A stretch of 64,000 nt of DNA from CAWCTB01 sp963798275. Its GTDB lineage: Bacteria; Acidobacteriota; Terriglobia; Terriglobales; Acidobacteriaceae. The position numbers and the translations under genes were made by a program. Location: contig CAWCTB010000042.1 of the NCBI GenBank assembly GCA_963798275.1, forward strand, positions 32,507 to 96,506, in the 5' to 3' direction. Below the pieces are notes generated by a model, which was given only the letters and a program-made list of their open reading frames with translations, had not been told where the DNA came from and searched no databases. This document shows, piece by piece, positions 21,088 through 29,687 of this stretch (the first letter of the stretch is position 1; each line of letters starts with the position of its first letter).

Positions 21088-21544
21088 CGAAGCTCCTTTC
21101 GAAAGCTGTGGTTGAAGCGGGGACATCCGCAAAGTGTAGTAGCAATTTCACATCCAACTTAGGTCGCACAAAACAAATGAGATACCGTCGTGCCGTACCA
21201 CGTGTACCGCAAGTATTTGCACATAAAGGGTAATCCAGGCAACAGCCCCATTAGACCTCGCCTGTTTCACCGATGCAGTTTAGCGCCTAATTCATGAGAC
21301 TGGGCGGACGCTCTGGCACAACGAGGAGAGCAGTGAAAGGCGCTGATCGTCGACCACGTATGGGTCACCATGCAATCGCAGCCCACCTCCGTGCCATTGA
21401 CTACTGGCCAGAACAGCACATAATGACGGTCTGTTTTTGTCGGGAGCATGCGCACCAGCGTAGTCAGGTTGGCTCTCGCCTGTCTCAGCGAAATGCGCCA
21501 CTCAACCTAACCAACAACCCCTTTCGCGACAGGAGGTGTTTCCC
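21088..21544. other. Intergenic region between two divergent PEP-CTERM genes
   Basis: A 457-bp spacer with no convincing gene. It must contain both promoters. The AT-rich part is 21125-21240. CCTAACCA at about 21505 is shared with the region before 19234. Confidence 0.35.
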
Positions 21545-22155
21545 ATGAAGCGCATCTTTGGTGTGCTTTTGACCTTGGCTCTGGCTTTGGGGCTCGCAGG
21601 GGTCGCCATGGCCGACGTTAACTTTACGGCTAACTTCGAAGGCGGTACGTGTTGCGCGGACGCCAATTCGTTGGATTATCCGAACATCACCTTCACCAAC
21701 GCTGGCCTGCTGTATCTCTCACAGGGATGCCTGAATGTCTGCTTTCCCGCCCCATAGCGGCGATGGCGTCGCGTATGATGCCGGGACTGCCGATAGGACT
21801 CAGTCTCCATGAAATCGAAGGTCAGGAGAGTGGGGACGGAGACACGGTAAGCGCGATACTTCACCACCAACAGCGACATCACCATGAGTGCGTACAGCGC
21901 GTGGCAACTTGTGCGCCAGCGTTTTCTTCCAGGGACCCAACTACGTTGGTTCTGGAGGAACACCGAACGCAGTTCTTCAGCGTTCACTGCAGTGAGATCG
22001 ACGCCGTGGTGATCTCCTCCAGCACCGGGCCCAACTCGTTTACGCTGGACGACCTCACTTACCCAATATCGGACAGCTCCATCCCCGAGCCGGCGACCCT
22101 TGTTCTTGTCAGCACCGGTTTGCTCGGCGTGTTGAGGAAGAAGTTCTGGATGTAG
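21545..22155 (+). pseudogene. PEP-CTERM protein gene broken by about five frame changes
   Basis: Good start (AGGAGG before ATG 21545) and signal peptide (MKRIFGVLLTLALALGLAG). The remaining protein can be followed only by changing frame at about 21750, 21810, 21855, 21925 and 21985: HSGDGVAYDAGTAD, LHEIEGQESGDGDTVSAI, YFTTNSDITMSAYSAWQLV, FQGPNYVGSGGTPNAVLQ, then EIDAVVISSSTGPNSFTLDD. The end is IPEPATLVLVSTGLLG plus RKKFWM, a PEP-CTERM signal. All five changes are +1. With so many breaks in 610 bases it is either a decaying gene or a poorly resolved stretch. A terminator follows. Confidence 0.7.
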
Positions 22156-22222
22156 GGAAGGATCTCCAGCCGCGTTTCGAAAACAAGTTGCGAAACGCTT
22201 CGCAGTTCGTCTCGGCAGGGAA

Positions 22223-22252
22223 GCCGGGGCCGTAACATGGCTCCGGCCTTTT
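22223..22252 (+). terminator. Rho-independent terminator
   Basis: GCCGGGGCC and GGCTCCGGC pair around GTAACAT, followed by CTTTT. It lies 68 bases after the broken PEP-CTERM gene. Confidence 0.7.
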
Positions 22253-22486
22253 CATGCGCGACGCGCGGCCCGTGACGACAATCGGGAACGGAACTGCCGG
22301 CGAAACCTCACGTTAGACGTGTTCACGGGTGTGCGAGCCACGTAGTGGCTTGCCGGTCGCGCTCTGCGAGCCCCGTATTCATCCACAACCGGCAATTCGC
22401 CGCGCTGCCGTCGTGAAACCGGCTTCGCTGCAGTGCTGGACCCGGTGCTCGGAGAATCGGAGGGTTGGTGAGATGCGGGGGAGTTT

Positions 22487-22533
22487 CTGGCGCGCCCGGA
22501 GAGATTCGAACTCCCGGCCTATTGCTCCGGAGG
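22487..22533. repeat. Attachment site attL (displaced tRNA-Arg 3' half)
   Basis: These 47 bases are identical to 25791-25837, the 3' half of the tRNA-Arg gene from the anticodon loop to CCA. It is the copy left at the far end when an element integrated into the tRNA. Confidence 0.85.
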
Positions 22534-22877
22534 ACTTACCGCACGGCAAATCAACAACTTAGCTAAAGTGTCACGAAGTGCTACAACGCAGTATTCATGC
22601 GGGTTTGACGCGAGTTGCAATGAAGCCCGTGACACGTCGTAGCACGTGAGAGAGGCAGGGGGTAGGCACAAAATTGGGCACAGTTTATTGGGCCAAGCAA
22701 AACGGACCCCACCCCCCACCGGGGGCACACCGCTTCTTGCCTTCGCCTCTGATACCGAGTACCTATCGCCGACGGAAATGGAACAGGTTGACCGATGGGT
22801 ATAACCTGATAGCTGAATGGCACTGCGTCGCGCTTCTCATCGTCGCACCCCATTCAGAACAGCGGGAAAAACAGTGA

Positions 22878-22964
22878 GCGGCACGACCTGAGAATCTAAA
22901 GCCGTGGCCGAAGGGTGTTAGCGGCAATCCCGGCGGTCGACCCAAGACTAAGCTCCGTGGAAAA
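22878..22964 (+). pseudogene. DUF5681-like N-terminal remnant
   Basis: The plus-strand frame after a TGA reads RPENLKPWPKGVSGNPGGRP and then KTKL. This NLKPW-KG-SGNPGGRPK pattern is the hallmark N-terminus of DUF5681 proteins found in phages and islands. Similarity stops where the hairpin and ISL3 region begins, so the gene is truncated. Only 29 codons match. Confidence 0.5.
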
Positions 22965-23022
22965 GTCCAAAGGCGGGACTTTCCCCCTGCGCTTGAAAAT
23001 CCCGCAAGAGCGGCGGGATTTT
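22957..23022. terminator. Two tandem hairpins upstream of the ISL3 transposase
   Basis: The first hairpin pairs GGAAAAGTCC with GGACTTTCC; the second (22996-23022) pairs AAAATCCCGC with GCGGGATTTT. The A-rich and T-rich arms of the second could terminate transcription in both directions, shielding the transposase from outside reading. Confidence 0.55.
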
Positions 23023-23162
23023 CACTTTTCCCACCGCCCCGACGACGACTGGTTTACTCTCCCACTTCATCCCGACATGACGAATAGCTGAACTCCAGCA
23101 AGCTCGCTTAGTCTGCTGTTGATGAAGACAGAAACCAAGCAGCCGGGAGGTCAGCTATTCAA

Positions 23163-24433
23163 CTGCAGGTTAAAACCATCCTGAATCGAATACAACGGTT
23201 CAGCGGGCTTCGTCTACGCCGAGGTCCAGATGCATGAGCCGCCAGGGGCAGCCGCAGACCATTGCGATCCGGATCGTGCCGCACGGTGGTAGGCGCGGGC
23301 GCTGCTCGCTGTGCCAGCGACCGGCCCCGGGTTATGACCGGCTGCCGGAACGGCGCTGGCAGTTTGTGCCGTTGTGGGGAATCCCCACCTGGTTTTGCTA
23401 CGCCCCGCGGCGGGTCGAGTGCGCCGCGCATGGCGTAGTGGTGGAGCAGATTCCCTGGAGTGACGGCAAACGTCCGGTGACCTGCGCCATGATGGGCTTC
23501 CTGGCCCGCTGGGCGCGGCGACTGAGTTGGCGAGAGACGGCCCAGGTATTCCAAACCAGTTGGGAAGCGGTGTATCGCTCGGTGGAGTGGTTTGTGCAAT
23601 GGGGCTTAACCCACCGCCAACTGCAGGGGGTGGAAGCGCTGGGAGTGGATGAGATTCATTGGGGCCACGGGCTGCGGGCGGACAACTTCCTGACCGTGAT
23701 CTACCAGATCGACGCGTCTTGCCGACGCCTGCTGTGGGTCGGGAAACGACGGTCGGAGGCGACGCTGCGGCGCGGACTGAAGGCGCTGGGGCCGGAAGTG
23801 ATCCAAGGGTTGCAGTTTGTCTGCAGCGATATGTGGAAGCCCTACCTGAATGTTATCGCGAGCGAAGCCGGACAAGCGTTGCACGTGTTGGATCGTTTCC
23901 ATATCACCACCCACTTGAACCAGGCGGTGGATCAGATCCGCCGCGCCGAGAGCACACGTCTGCGGGCGCACAGTCAGCAGCAAGCGCAGAAGCTCAAGCA
24001 CATGCGCTGGCCGCTGCTGCGCCGAGGCAGTCGGGTTCGTGGACGGGCCCGACAAAAACTTGACGCCCTACTGGCCAGCAAACTGGCCACGGCTCGCGCC
24101 TGGGAGTTGAAGGAAACTTTCTCCCACTTCTGGCGCTACCAATCCGTGACCTGGGCGGGAGCTTTTCTGGACTACTGGTGCTATCGCGCCATGCGGAGCC
24201 GCTTGGAGCCGATGAAGAAAGTCGCGCGCATGCTGCGCACCCACGAGCAGCTCTTGCTGAACTGGTTTCGCGCCAAAGGCGAGGTTTCTGCCGGTGCTGT
24301 CGAAGGCCTCAACAACAAGATTCGAGTGGTGACCAGAAGATCCTATGGCTTTCGCACCTACGAAGCCATGGAAATAGCCCTGTATCACACGTTGGGACGC
24401 CTTCCTGAACCGGAATCAACCCACAGAGCGTAG
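23163..24433 (+). CDS. ISL3-family transposase, two frame breaks near the N-terminus
   Basis: DDE transposase of the ISL3 family, about 420 residues. The main open part begins at 23234. Family motifs are GVDEIHWGHG (first Asp), FVCSDMWKPYL (second Asp), HVLDRFHI, and the end GAVEGLNNKIRV with YGFRTYEAME (Glu region). An N-terminal zinc ribbon (CSLCQRPAPGYDRL, later C-A-A-H) binds the ends. The family start MQLKTILN is matched by LQVKTILNRIQRF, which begins at a CTG (23163) or ATT (23157) codon six to twelve bases after GGGAGG; two +1 changes (near 23207 and 23232) join it to the rest. Terminal inverted repeats were not recognised. Confidence 0.88.
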
Positions 24434-24449
24434 GTTTATACTTTCTACC

Positions 24450-24713
24450 ATGAAGAGCAAAGGACCAACGGACGCCAGCAGCGCAGCGAGTCTCATGGGC
24501 CGTCGCAGCGCAGAGGCCAGAAAGAAGAAGTGGGGCAAGCGCGCGTTTGTGGCGAAAATGCGCGAATGGGGCAAGCTGGGCGGACGGCCAAGGGCAGCAA
24601 AACACAACGAAAGGCAAAACCATGATCTACAAACGCGGGGGTCGGATTTACTGGTACAAGTTCGTTTGGCAAGGCGAGACGATCCGCGAATCCACAAAGC
24701 AGGGGAACGATAA
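24450..24713 (+). CDS. Small basic protein upstream of the integrase
   Basis: Up to 87 residues; the believable part is the first 55 or so, with SAASLMGRRSAEARKKKWG followed by F-MREWGKLGGRPR. It is strongly basic and ends inside the integrase start. A small basic gene directly before an integrase is commonly an excisionase or regulator; that role is inferred from position only. The end may lie earlier than 24713 if a break occurs before the integrase start. Confidence 0.5.
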   Translation: MKSKGPTDASSAASLMGRRSAEARKKKWGKRAFVAKMREWGKLGGRPRAAKHNERQNHDLQTRGSDLLVQVRLARRDDPRIHKAGER

Positions 24714-25857
24714 GATTGCGCGACAAATGGAAGCCGCGCATCGAACTTCCCTCGCCAAAGGCGAAGTGGGCATTCGCGAGAAGAAATCCGCTCCGACCTT
24801 GAGCGAGTTCTGCGAGAAGCGATTTGAGCCGTGGGCGAAGTCCAGCTTTGAAAAGAACACTCCCGCCAACTGGCTGTGGTATCGGGCCGGCATTCGTGCG
24901 CTACTGGCGTACAAGCCGCTTGCGAATGCGAAACTGGATCAGATCGGGAACGAACTGGCTGCCGAGTATGCCGCTCACCGCCAGTCCGCCGGGAAGCAGA
25001 TCAGCACTGTGAATAGCTCCCTTCGCGTTCTGCGGCGCATCCTGAGGCTTGCTGTCGAGTGGGGAGTGTTAGACCGCTGCCCCGGTTCTCTCGCTGCTCC
25101 CTGGGCGAACGCCATCGCGAAACAGTGGTGACTCCTGAGCACGAACAGATATATCTCGACCATTGCCCGGAGCCTCTGAAGTCTATTGCGACGGTCCTTG
25201 CTGATAGCGGTATGCGCCCGGAAGAGTGCTATCGGATGCGCTGGGAAAACATGAATTGGCAGCATGGGCGCAACGGGGCCGTGCTCGTGACGCACGGCAA
25301 GACCGCTGCTGCCCGGCGTTCCATTCCAATGACGCCGCGAGTCCGGTTCATTCTTGAGACTCGTTGGGAGTTTGCCGGGAAGCCCCGCTTACGGCTGGGT
25401 GTGGCCCGCGCCCACGAAGAAGGGTCACGTTGACCATTGCAGCCTCAAGAAGCAGCACGCCCGCGCATTCCGAGAAGCGAATGCAGAACTCAAGCGCAAA
25501 GCTGAGGACGCGAAAGTGAAGCCCGCTCTGCTGCAGCCGTGGGTGCTGTATTCGTTCCGTCACACGTTCCTGACCCGGCTGGGCGAGTCCGGATGCGACG
25601 CATGGACTCTGGCGCGGATCGCTGGGCACAGTTCAATCGCGATTTCCAGCCGCTACGTTCACCCCTCTGAGGACGCGGTTTTGAATGCGATGGCGAAGCT
25701 GGGTGGGCACAAAATTGGGCACAGTGGCGAAGTGACGGAAATTGTTGCGAAGCAGGAATCGCCGCAACTGGCGGAGAAGAATGAGACTTACTGGCGCGCC
25801 CGGAGAGATTCGAACTCCCGGCCTATTGCTCCGGAGGCAATCGCTCTATCCAGCTGA
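24622..25857 (+). pseudogene. Tyrosine recombinase/phage integrase, two frame breaks
   Basis: Site-specific integrase of about 410 residues. The N-terminal part (MIYKRGGRIYWYKFVWQGET, an Arm-type domain) and SAM-like core-binding domain run to about 25075 in one frame. The catalytic domain follows in a second frame to about 25385 and then back in the first. All catalytic residues are present: Arg in SGMRPEE, His-x-x-Arg in SFRHTFLTRL, His in AGHSS and the Tyr in SSRYVHP. The last codons enter the tRNA-Arg gene and the att repeat. Its position identifies it as the integrase of this element. Because of two breaks it may be inactive, unless these are sequence errors. Confidence 0.85.
25791..25837. 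repeat. Attachment site attR inside tRNA-Arg
   Basis: The 47-bp copy identical to 22487-22533. It covers the tRNA from its CCA end to the anticodon loop, so integration left the tRNA intact. Confidence 0.85.
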
Positions 25858-25868
25858 GCTACGGGCGC
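25792..25868 (-). tRNA. tRNA-Arg (anticodon CCG)
   Basis: A 77-base cloverleaf on the minus strand with encoded CCA. Acceptor stem GCGCCCG pairs with CGGGCGC; D arm GCTC/GAGC; anticodon stem ATTGC/GCAAT with loop CTCCGGA, giving anticodon CCG (codon CGG, Arg); five-base variable loop; T arm GGGAG-TTCGAAT-CTCTC. It is the integration target of the neighbouring element. Confidence 0.97.
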
Positions 25869-26191
25869 GCTCCGCTCAGATTATACGCGACATCGCGGCG
25901 CCGGGGTGTGCCGAAAAGTGATGGACGCAAGTCTCAGCCAGCACCCCAGCCACGTCGAAGCGCTGGACCAGCACTGCAAAAGCCAGGCCGCCATGGCTTT
26001 TCGGTCGAAGTACGACACCGTTTCCAGGGACGGCGATCGTCAGCCGCCGGCTCATTGCGTCTGAGCCTCGTCGAGACTAGAATTTTTAGTGGCGGAGGCC
26101 GCCAAATTTCTCCGTCATACGAGCTCAGTCGTTCGCTAACGTTTTCTTTTCCTTCTACCGCATTCCGATGCGCTTGATCATGGAGGTCCCC
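25869..26191. other. Intergenic region after the tRNA
   Basis: No believable gene in 323 bp. The tRNA promoter must lie just right of 25868. A GGAGG Shine-Dalgarno for the DUF2934 gene sits at its end. Confidence 0.4.
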
Positions 26192-26425
26192 ATGCCTGAC
26201 AAAGTCAGCAATCTACCCAAGCCCAGTCCCGATCAAGGCTCACTGGAATTGACCGAAGAGTACATCCGGCTGCGCGCGTACCAGCTCTTCGAGGAACGCG
26301 GCTACGAGCACGGCCACGACCTGGAAGACTGGTGCCGGGCCGAACAGGAAATCCAGGGGAAGAAAGAAGGCAACGAAGTCGCCCAGGTCGCTCCGATTAG
26401 CGCCCACAAAATCGCAGCAGCCTAA
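26192..26425 (+). CDS. DUF2934 small protein
   Basis: A 77-residue cytoplasmic protein; start at 26192 with GGAGG eight bases before it. Residues 29-54 (IRLRAYQLFEERGYEHGHDL, then EDWCRAEQEI) are the DUF2934 signature, a short helical domain common in Acidobacteria and Proteobacteria with no known function. The N-terminal tail is Pro/Ser-rich. Confidence 0.88.
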   Translation: MPDKVSNLPKPSPDQGSLELTEEYIRLRAYQLFEERGYEHGHDLEDWCRAEQEIQGKKEGNEVAQVAPISAHKIAAA

Positions 26426-26646
26426 ACGTTCAGCAGATCGGGAGCCTGGATGCACAGGGCAGCGGCCAAGACTGGATTGTTGCGATCCGCTCGAGGAGTT
26501 GCTGCCCTGTTGTTGCCCCCGGCCCTGCCCCCGCGTTCATCGCCGCTAATTCCTGTTCTCTCGTATCCTTTTGCTTTCGCTGTGACGAAGCCGGATGATT
26601 CCCTCTGCTATCCTGAAGGTTCTTCACGTGGGAGAGGGCTGGCAGG

Positions 26647-27672
26647 GTGCATCTTCGAAAGTGGCTCCGTGGAATTGGTGTCGGTATTGCGCTCGTGATT
26701 GTGCTGCTGTTGACCACGTGGGCGGCGGCGGCACTGTATTTCGACTTCACGGTGCCGTGGCTGCGAGTTCCGCTGGCGATCGTGTACTCGCTATGCGTGC
26801 TGGCGGCATTGCTGCTGCGGCGGCGGCACGGCACGGGATTGGCAATCGGTGTGGCGGGCTTTGGGCTGGTGCTGTTGTGGTGGCTCTCCCTGAAGCCGTC
26901 GCAAAACCGCAATTGGCAGCCGGACGACGCGCGAACCGCCTGGGCCGACGTCAATGGCGACGAGGTCACGATTCATGACGTTCGCGACTGTAATTACCGT
27001 ACCGAACTGGACTACACCTGTTCGTGGGAGACGCGCCACTACAACCTGAGCAATCTGCGGCACCTGGACATTTTTATTACCTACTGGGGCTCGCCCTGGA
27101 TCGCCCATCCCATACTGAGTTTCGATTTCGGCGAACAGGGCCACCAGCCGATGTCGATCGAAACTCGCGACGTGGTGGGGCAAAGCTATTCCGCCATCCG
27201 CGGCTTCTTCCGGCAGTACGAGTTGATCTACCTGGCCAGCGATGAGCGGGACGTAATCCGGCTGCGAACCAATTTCCGCAAGGACGAAGAAGTTCACTTG
27301 TTGCGCACGACGGCGCCCCCCGAGCGGGCACGCGAACTCTTCCTGCAGTACCTGGACCGCATCAACGAACTGCACCAACGGCCGGAGTGGTACAACGCGG
27401 CGACCAACAACTGCACCACCAACATCGCGGTGTCTTCGGCCGTAGCCCAGGACCGGCGCGTGAGCTGGAATTGGCGCATCCTGCTCAACGGCAAGGGCGA
27501 CGAGATGATGTACAACCGCGGCCAGTTGGTGACTGACGGGCTGCCCCTGGCGGAACTGATGGAACGCGCCCACATCAACGCGGCGGCGCGGGCGGCAGAC
27601 GACAGTCCTGACTTCTCGAAGCTCATACGCGTGGGGCGGCCGGGCTTCGAGCAGACGAACGCGTCGCGCTGA
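26647..27672 (+). CDS. DUF4105 membrane protein (Lnb-like N-terminal domain)
   Basis: A 341-residue protein with three hydrophobic segments in the first 85 residues, then a soluble domain. The DUF4105 signature is visible in LRHLDIFITYWGSPWIAHP and in NNCTTNIA, whose Cys and preceding Asn are conserved and suggest a papain-like thiol fold. Function of the family is not settled; the domain is predicted to face the periplasm. The start is a GTG at 26647. It is intact and monocistronic. Confidence 0.85.
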   Translation: MHLRKWLRGIGVGIALVIVLLLTTWAAAALYFDFTVPWLRVPLAIVYSLCVLAALLLRRRHGTGLAIGVAGFGLVLLWWLSLKPSQNRNWQPDDARTAWADVNGDEVTIHDVRDCNYRTELDYTCSWETRHYNLSNLRHLDIFITYWGSPWIAHPILSFDFGEQGHQPMSIETRDVVGQSYSAIRGFFRQYELIYLASDERDVIRLRTNFRKDEEVHLLRTTAPPERARELFLQYLDRINELHQRPEWYNAATNNCTTNIAVSSAVAQDRRVSWNWRILLNGKGDEMMYNRGQLVTDGLPLAELMERAHINAAARAADDSPDFSKLIRVGRPGFEQTNASR

Positions 27673-27844
27673 AGCGCTGCTCAATCGCCGCGAAGATCAG
27701 GAAGGAGTCCACGCCGTCCCTTTTGAGCGGCGAACGCTCCATTCCCGTCTCCAGCACAATCCGTTGAACACCCTGCAGCTTTGCTATGCGGTCGAATCCT
27801 GCCGGGGCCGCCACATGTCCACCTTCCTCGGTTATGCTTAACCC

Positions 27845-28567
27845 GTGACCGTTCAAGTTCTTTACCTCGGAGTTTTGCGGGAGATTGCCGGCCGGGAGCG
27901 AGAGGGCATTGCGCTTAGCGCTGGCGCAAGACTGGGGGATCTATATTCCCAACTGGTGCAACGGATTCCGGAGCTGCGAAGTTTCAGTGGTTCGCTGGCG
28001 CTTTCCATCAATTACGAATACGCGGCTCTGGATTCGGTGCTCCACGATGGCGACGAGGTCGCATTGCTGCCCCCGGTGAGCGGTGGCGCCCAGAACGCGC
28101 AGCCGGCCACCTACCCGTTAGCCAGCCAGCACGCGCAAATCGTGCGCCAGCCCATCGCAACCGCAGCAATCGCCACCGAGATCCAGCGTCCCGAGGACGG
28201 CGCCGTGGCGATCTTCGACGGCATTGTGCGCAACCACTCCCGCGGACGCCAAACCCTTTACCTGGAATATACGGCCTACGAGCCCATGGCCCTCCAACAG
28301 ATGGAACAGCTTGGGCAGCAGGCGCTTGCCAGGTATCCGATCCGCGACGTGCGCATCGTCCACCGCCTGGGCACGTTACAGATCGGCGAGACCAGCGTCT
28401 ACATCGTGGCGGTCGCAGCCCACCGGGGAGCCGCATTCGACGCCTGCCGATGGATCATTGATACTCTGAAGAAGACCGTGCCTATCTGGAAGAAGGAGTT
28501 CTTTGCCGACGGAGCCGTGTGGGCTGACGGTGATCCTTTTCCGCCGGAAATTCCCACCGCAGGTTAG
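27845..28567 (+). CDS. MoaD-MoaE fusion, molybdopterin synthase
   Basis: One 240-residue protein holds both subunits of molybdopterin synthase, which adds two sulfurs to precursor Z to form molybdopterin. Residues 1-81 are MoaD, a ubiquitin fold ending in LLPPVSGG; residues about 95-235 are MoaE, with IFDGIVRNHSRG and the active-site Lys region TLKKTVPIWKKE. In separate MoaD proteins the Gly-Gly is C-terminal and becomes a thiocarboxylate, so here cleavage after G81 would be needed, as is established for the mycobacterial MoaX fusion. The start is a GTG at 27845. The product would supply the molybdenum hydroxylase encoded at 53.3-55.9 kb. Confidence 0.93.
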   Translation: MTVQVLYLGVLREIAGREREGIALSAGARLGDLYSQLVQRIPELRSFSGSLALSINYEYAALDSVLHDGDEVALLPPVSGGAQNAQPATYPLASQHAQIVRQPIATAAIATEIQRPEDGAVAIFDGIVRNHSRGRQTLYLEYTAYEPMALQQMEQLGQQALARYPIRDVRIVHRLGTLQIGETSVYIVAVAAHRGAAFDACRWIIDTLKKTVPIWKKEFFADGAVWADGDPFPPEIPTAG

Positions 28568-28634
28568 CGCCGCGTCGATGCGGGAGCAATGGGGTTTATC
28601 TTCTCGAATGTCGATTTTCTGTGATTTCCGTGAA

Positions 28635-29687
28635 ATGAATTTTCCACGGCTGGGAACGCAGCTCTTTGTCGTTGGCGTCGTTGCACTCTGCCTGATCCTT
28701 CGTTCCGCTGCTCAGGTTCCTCATCCGCCTGACAGCCTGTCCCCTCGTTCTACTAGTCAATCGGTTCCTCGTCCTCCCGGCACTCCCGCCTCCGGCGCGA
28801 GCCCCGCTCCCTCTCCAGAGCCCCAGGATTCAGGTACCACGCTCAAGGTGAATGTTCGGCTGGTCAACGTTTTCACCAGCGTCACCGATGCTAATGGCGC
28901 TCCCGTGTCGTCGCTCAAGCAGGATGACTTTCAGGTGTTCGAGGACGGCAATCCGCAAAAGATCGCAGTATTCCACCGCGAGTCCGAACTGCCTCTTTCC
29001 ATCGTGCTTGCCGTCGATACCAGTTTGAGCACCCGTGCCGACCAAAAGCTGGAACTGGATTCTGCGCGTCGCTTCGCGCATGCCATTCTTCGCCCCATCG
29101 ACGGCGTTTCTCTTTTCGAGTTCAGCGAGATTGTCGACCAACTCACGCCTTTCACGGCTGATATCCGCGTTATCGATCGTGGCATCTCCCGCGTTCGTAG
29201 CGGTGCGGCCACGGCGCTCTACGATACGGTGTATCTCGGTTCCGATGCCCTCATGGAGCGCCGCGGCCGCAAGGTTATGGTGGTCATCACCGACGGTGGC
29301 GACACGGTCAGCAAGACCAGTTACCAGGAGGCACTGCGCGAGGCCGAGCAGGCCGAGGTGATCGTCTACAGCATCATCATCGTCCCCATCGAGAACAGTG
29401 CCGGCCGCGACATTGGCGGCGAACATGCCCTCATCCAACTCGCCCGCGACACCGGCGGCAAATACTTTTATGCCAGCGGTACGGAGCAGCTCGATGCCGC
29501 CTTCCGCCAGATCAGCGACGAACTGCGCACCCAATATTTGATCGCCTACTATCCCTCCGAACGTCTCTCCAACTCCGAGTTCCGCAGGATCGAGATAAAA
29601 GTGGACCACAATACTACGGACTATCCGGATCCTGCTACTCTGCAGGTTCGCCACCGCAGTGGCTACTACACCATGCCCGCCAAATAG
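28635..29687 (+). CDS. Exported VWFA-domain protein, Acidobacteria type
   Basis: About 350 residues. The start at 28635 is chosen for its signal peptide (FVVGVVALCLILRSAAQ); ATG 28608 and 28578 are in-frame alternatives. After a Pro/Ser-rich linker and a short beta domain (VRLVNVFTSVTDANGAPVSS) comes a von Willebrand factor A domain with a MIDAS metal site, DTSLS, and VVITDGGD. This is the layout of the VWFA-related family that is expanded in Acidobacteria. It probably binds a protein partner or matrix component in the periplasm; the partner is unknown. It follows moaDE by about 70 bases. Confidence 0.88.
   Translation: MNFPRLGTQLFVVGVVALCLILRSAAQVPHPPDSLSPRSTSQSVPRPPGTPASGASPAPSPEPQDSGTTLKVNVRLVNVFTSVTDANGAPVSSLKQDDFQVFEDGNPQKIAVFHRESELPLSIVLAVDTSLSTRADQKLELDSARRFAHAILRPIDGVSLFEFSEIVDQLTPFTADIRVIDRGISRVRSGAATALYDTVYLGSDALMERRGRKVMVVITDGGDTVSKTSYQEALREAEQAEVIVYSIIIVPIENSAGRDIGGEHALIQLARDTGGKYFYASGTEQLDAAFRQISDELRTQYLIAYYPSERLSNSEFRRIEIKVDHNTTDYPDPATLQVRHRSGYYTMPAK

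Larger units (their letters stand above)
22534..23156. other. Left part of the integrative element, mostly non-coding
   Basis: No intact gene. It holds one copy of the 20-bp repeat at 22665-22684, a C/G-rich stretch near 22710, a DUF5681-like remnant at 22878-22964 and two hairpins at 22957-23022. Short open frames in several phases lack start signals or family similarity. Confidence 0.4.
22487..25837. mobile_element. 3.3-kb integrative element in tRNA-Arg(CCG)
   Basis: The element is bounded by 47-bp direct repeats, one in the tRNA-Arg gene. It carries a tyrosine integrase next to the tRNA end, a small basic protein before it, an ISL3 transposase, and a remnant of a DUF5681 gene. A 20-bp sequence (GGCACAAAATTGGGCACAGT) occurs near both ends, at 22665 and 25706. 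Integrase beside its tRNA target is the standard layout. Cargo is nearly absent, so it is probably a shrunken or immobile island. Confidence 0.8.

Noticed and set aside
22329..22562. Open frame across attL ending in RARRDSNSRPIAPE
   Set aside because: The motif is the translation of the tRNA 3' half on the opposite strand, an artefact seen wherever this att site is read as protein.
25908..26177. Plus-strand 89-residue frame after the tRNA
   Set aside because: Low-complexity Arg/Ser-rich translation, no start signal; overlaps the leader of the DUF2934 gene.
27623..27856. Minus-strand 77-residue frame between DUF4105 and moaDE
   Set aside because: Overlaps both neighbours, including the moaDE start, and has no recognised domain; kept only as a weak possibility.
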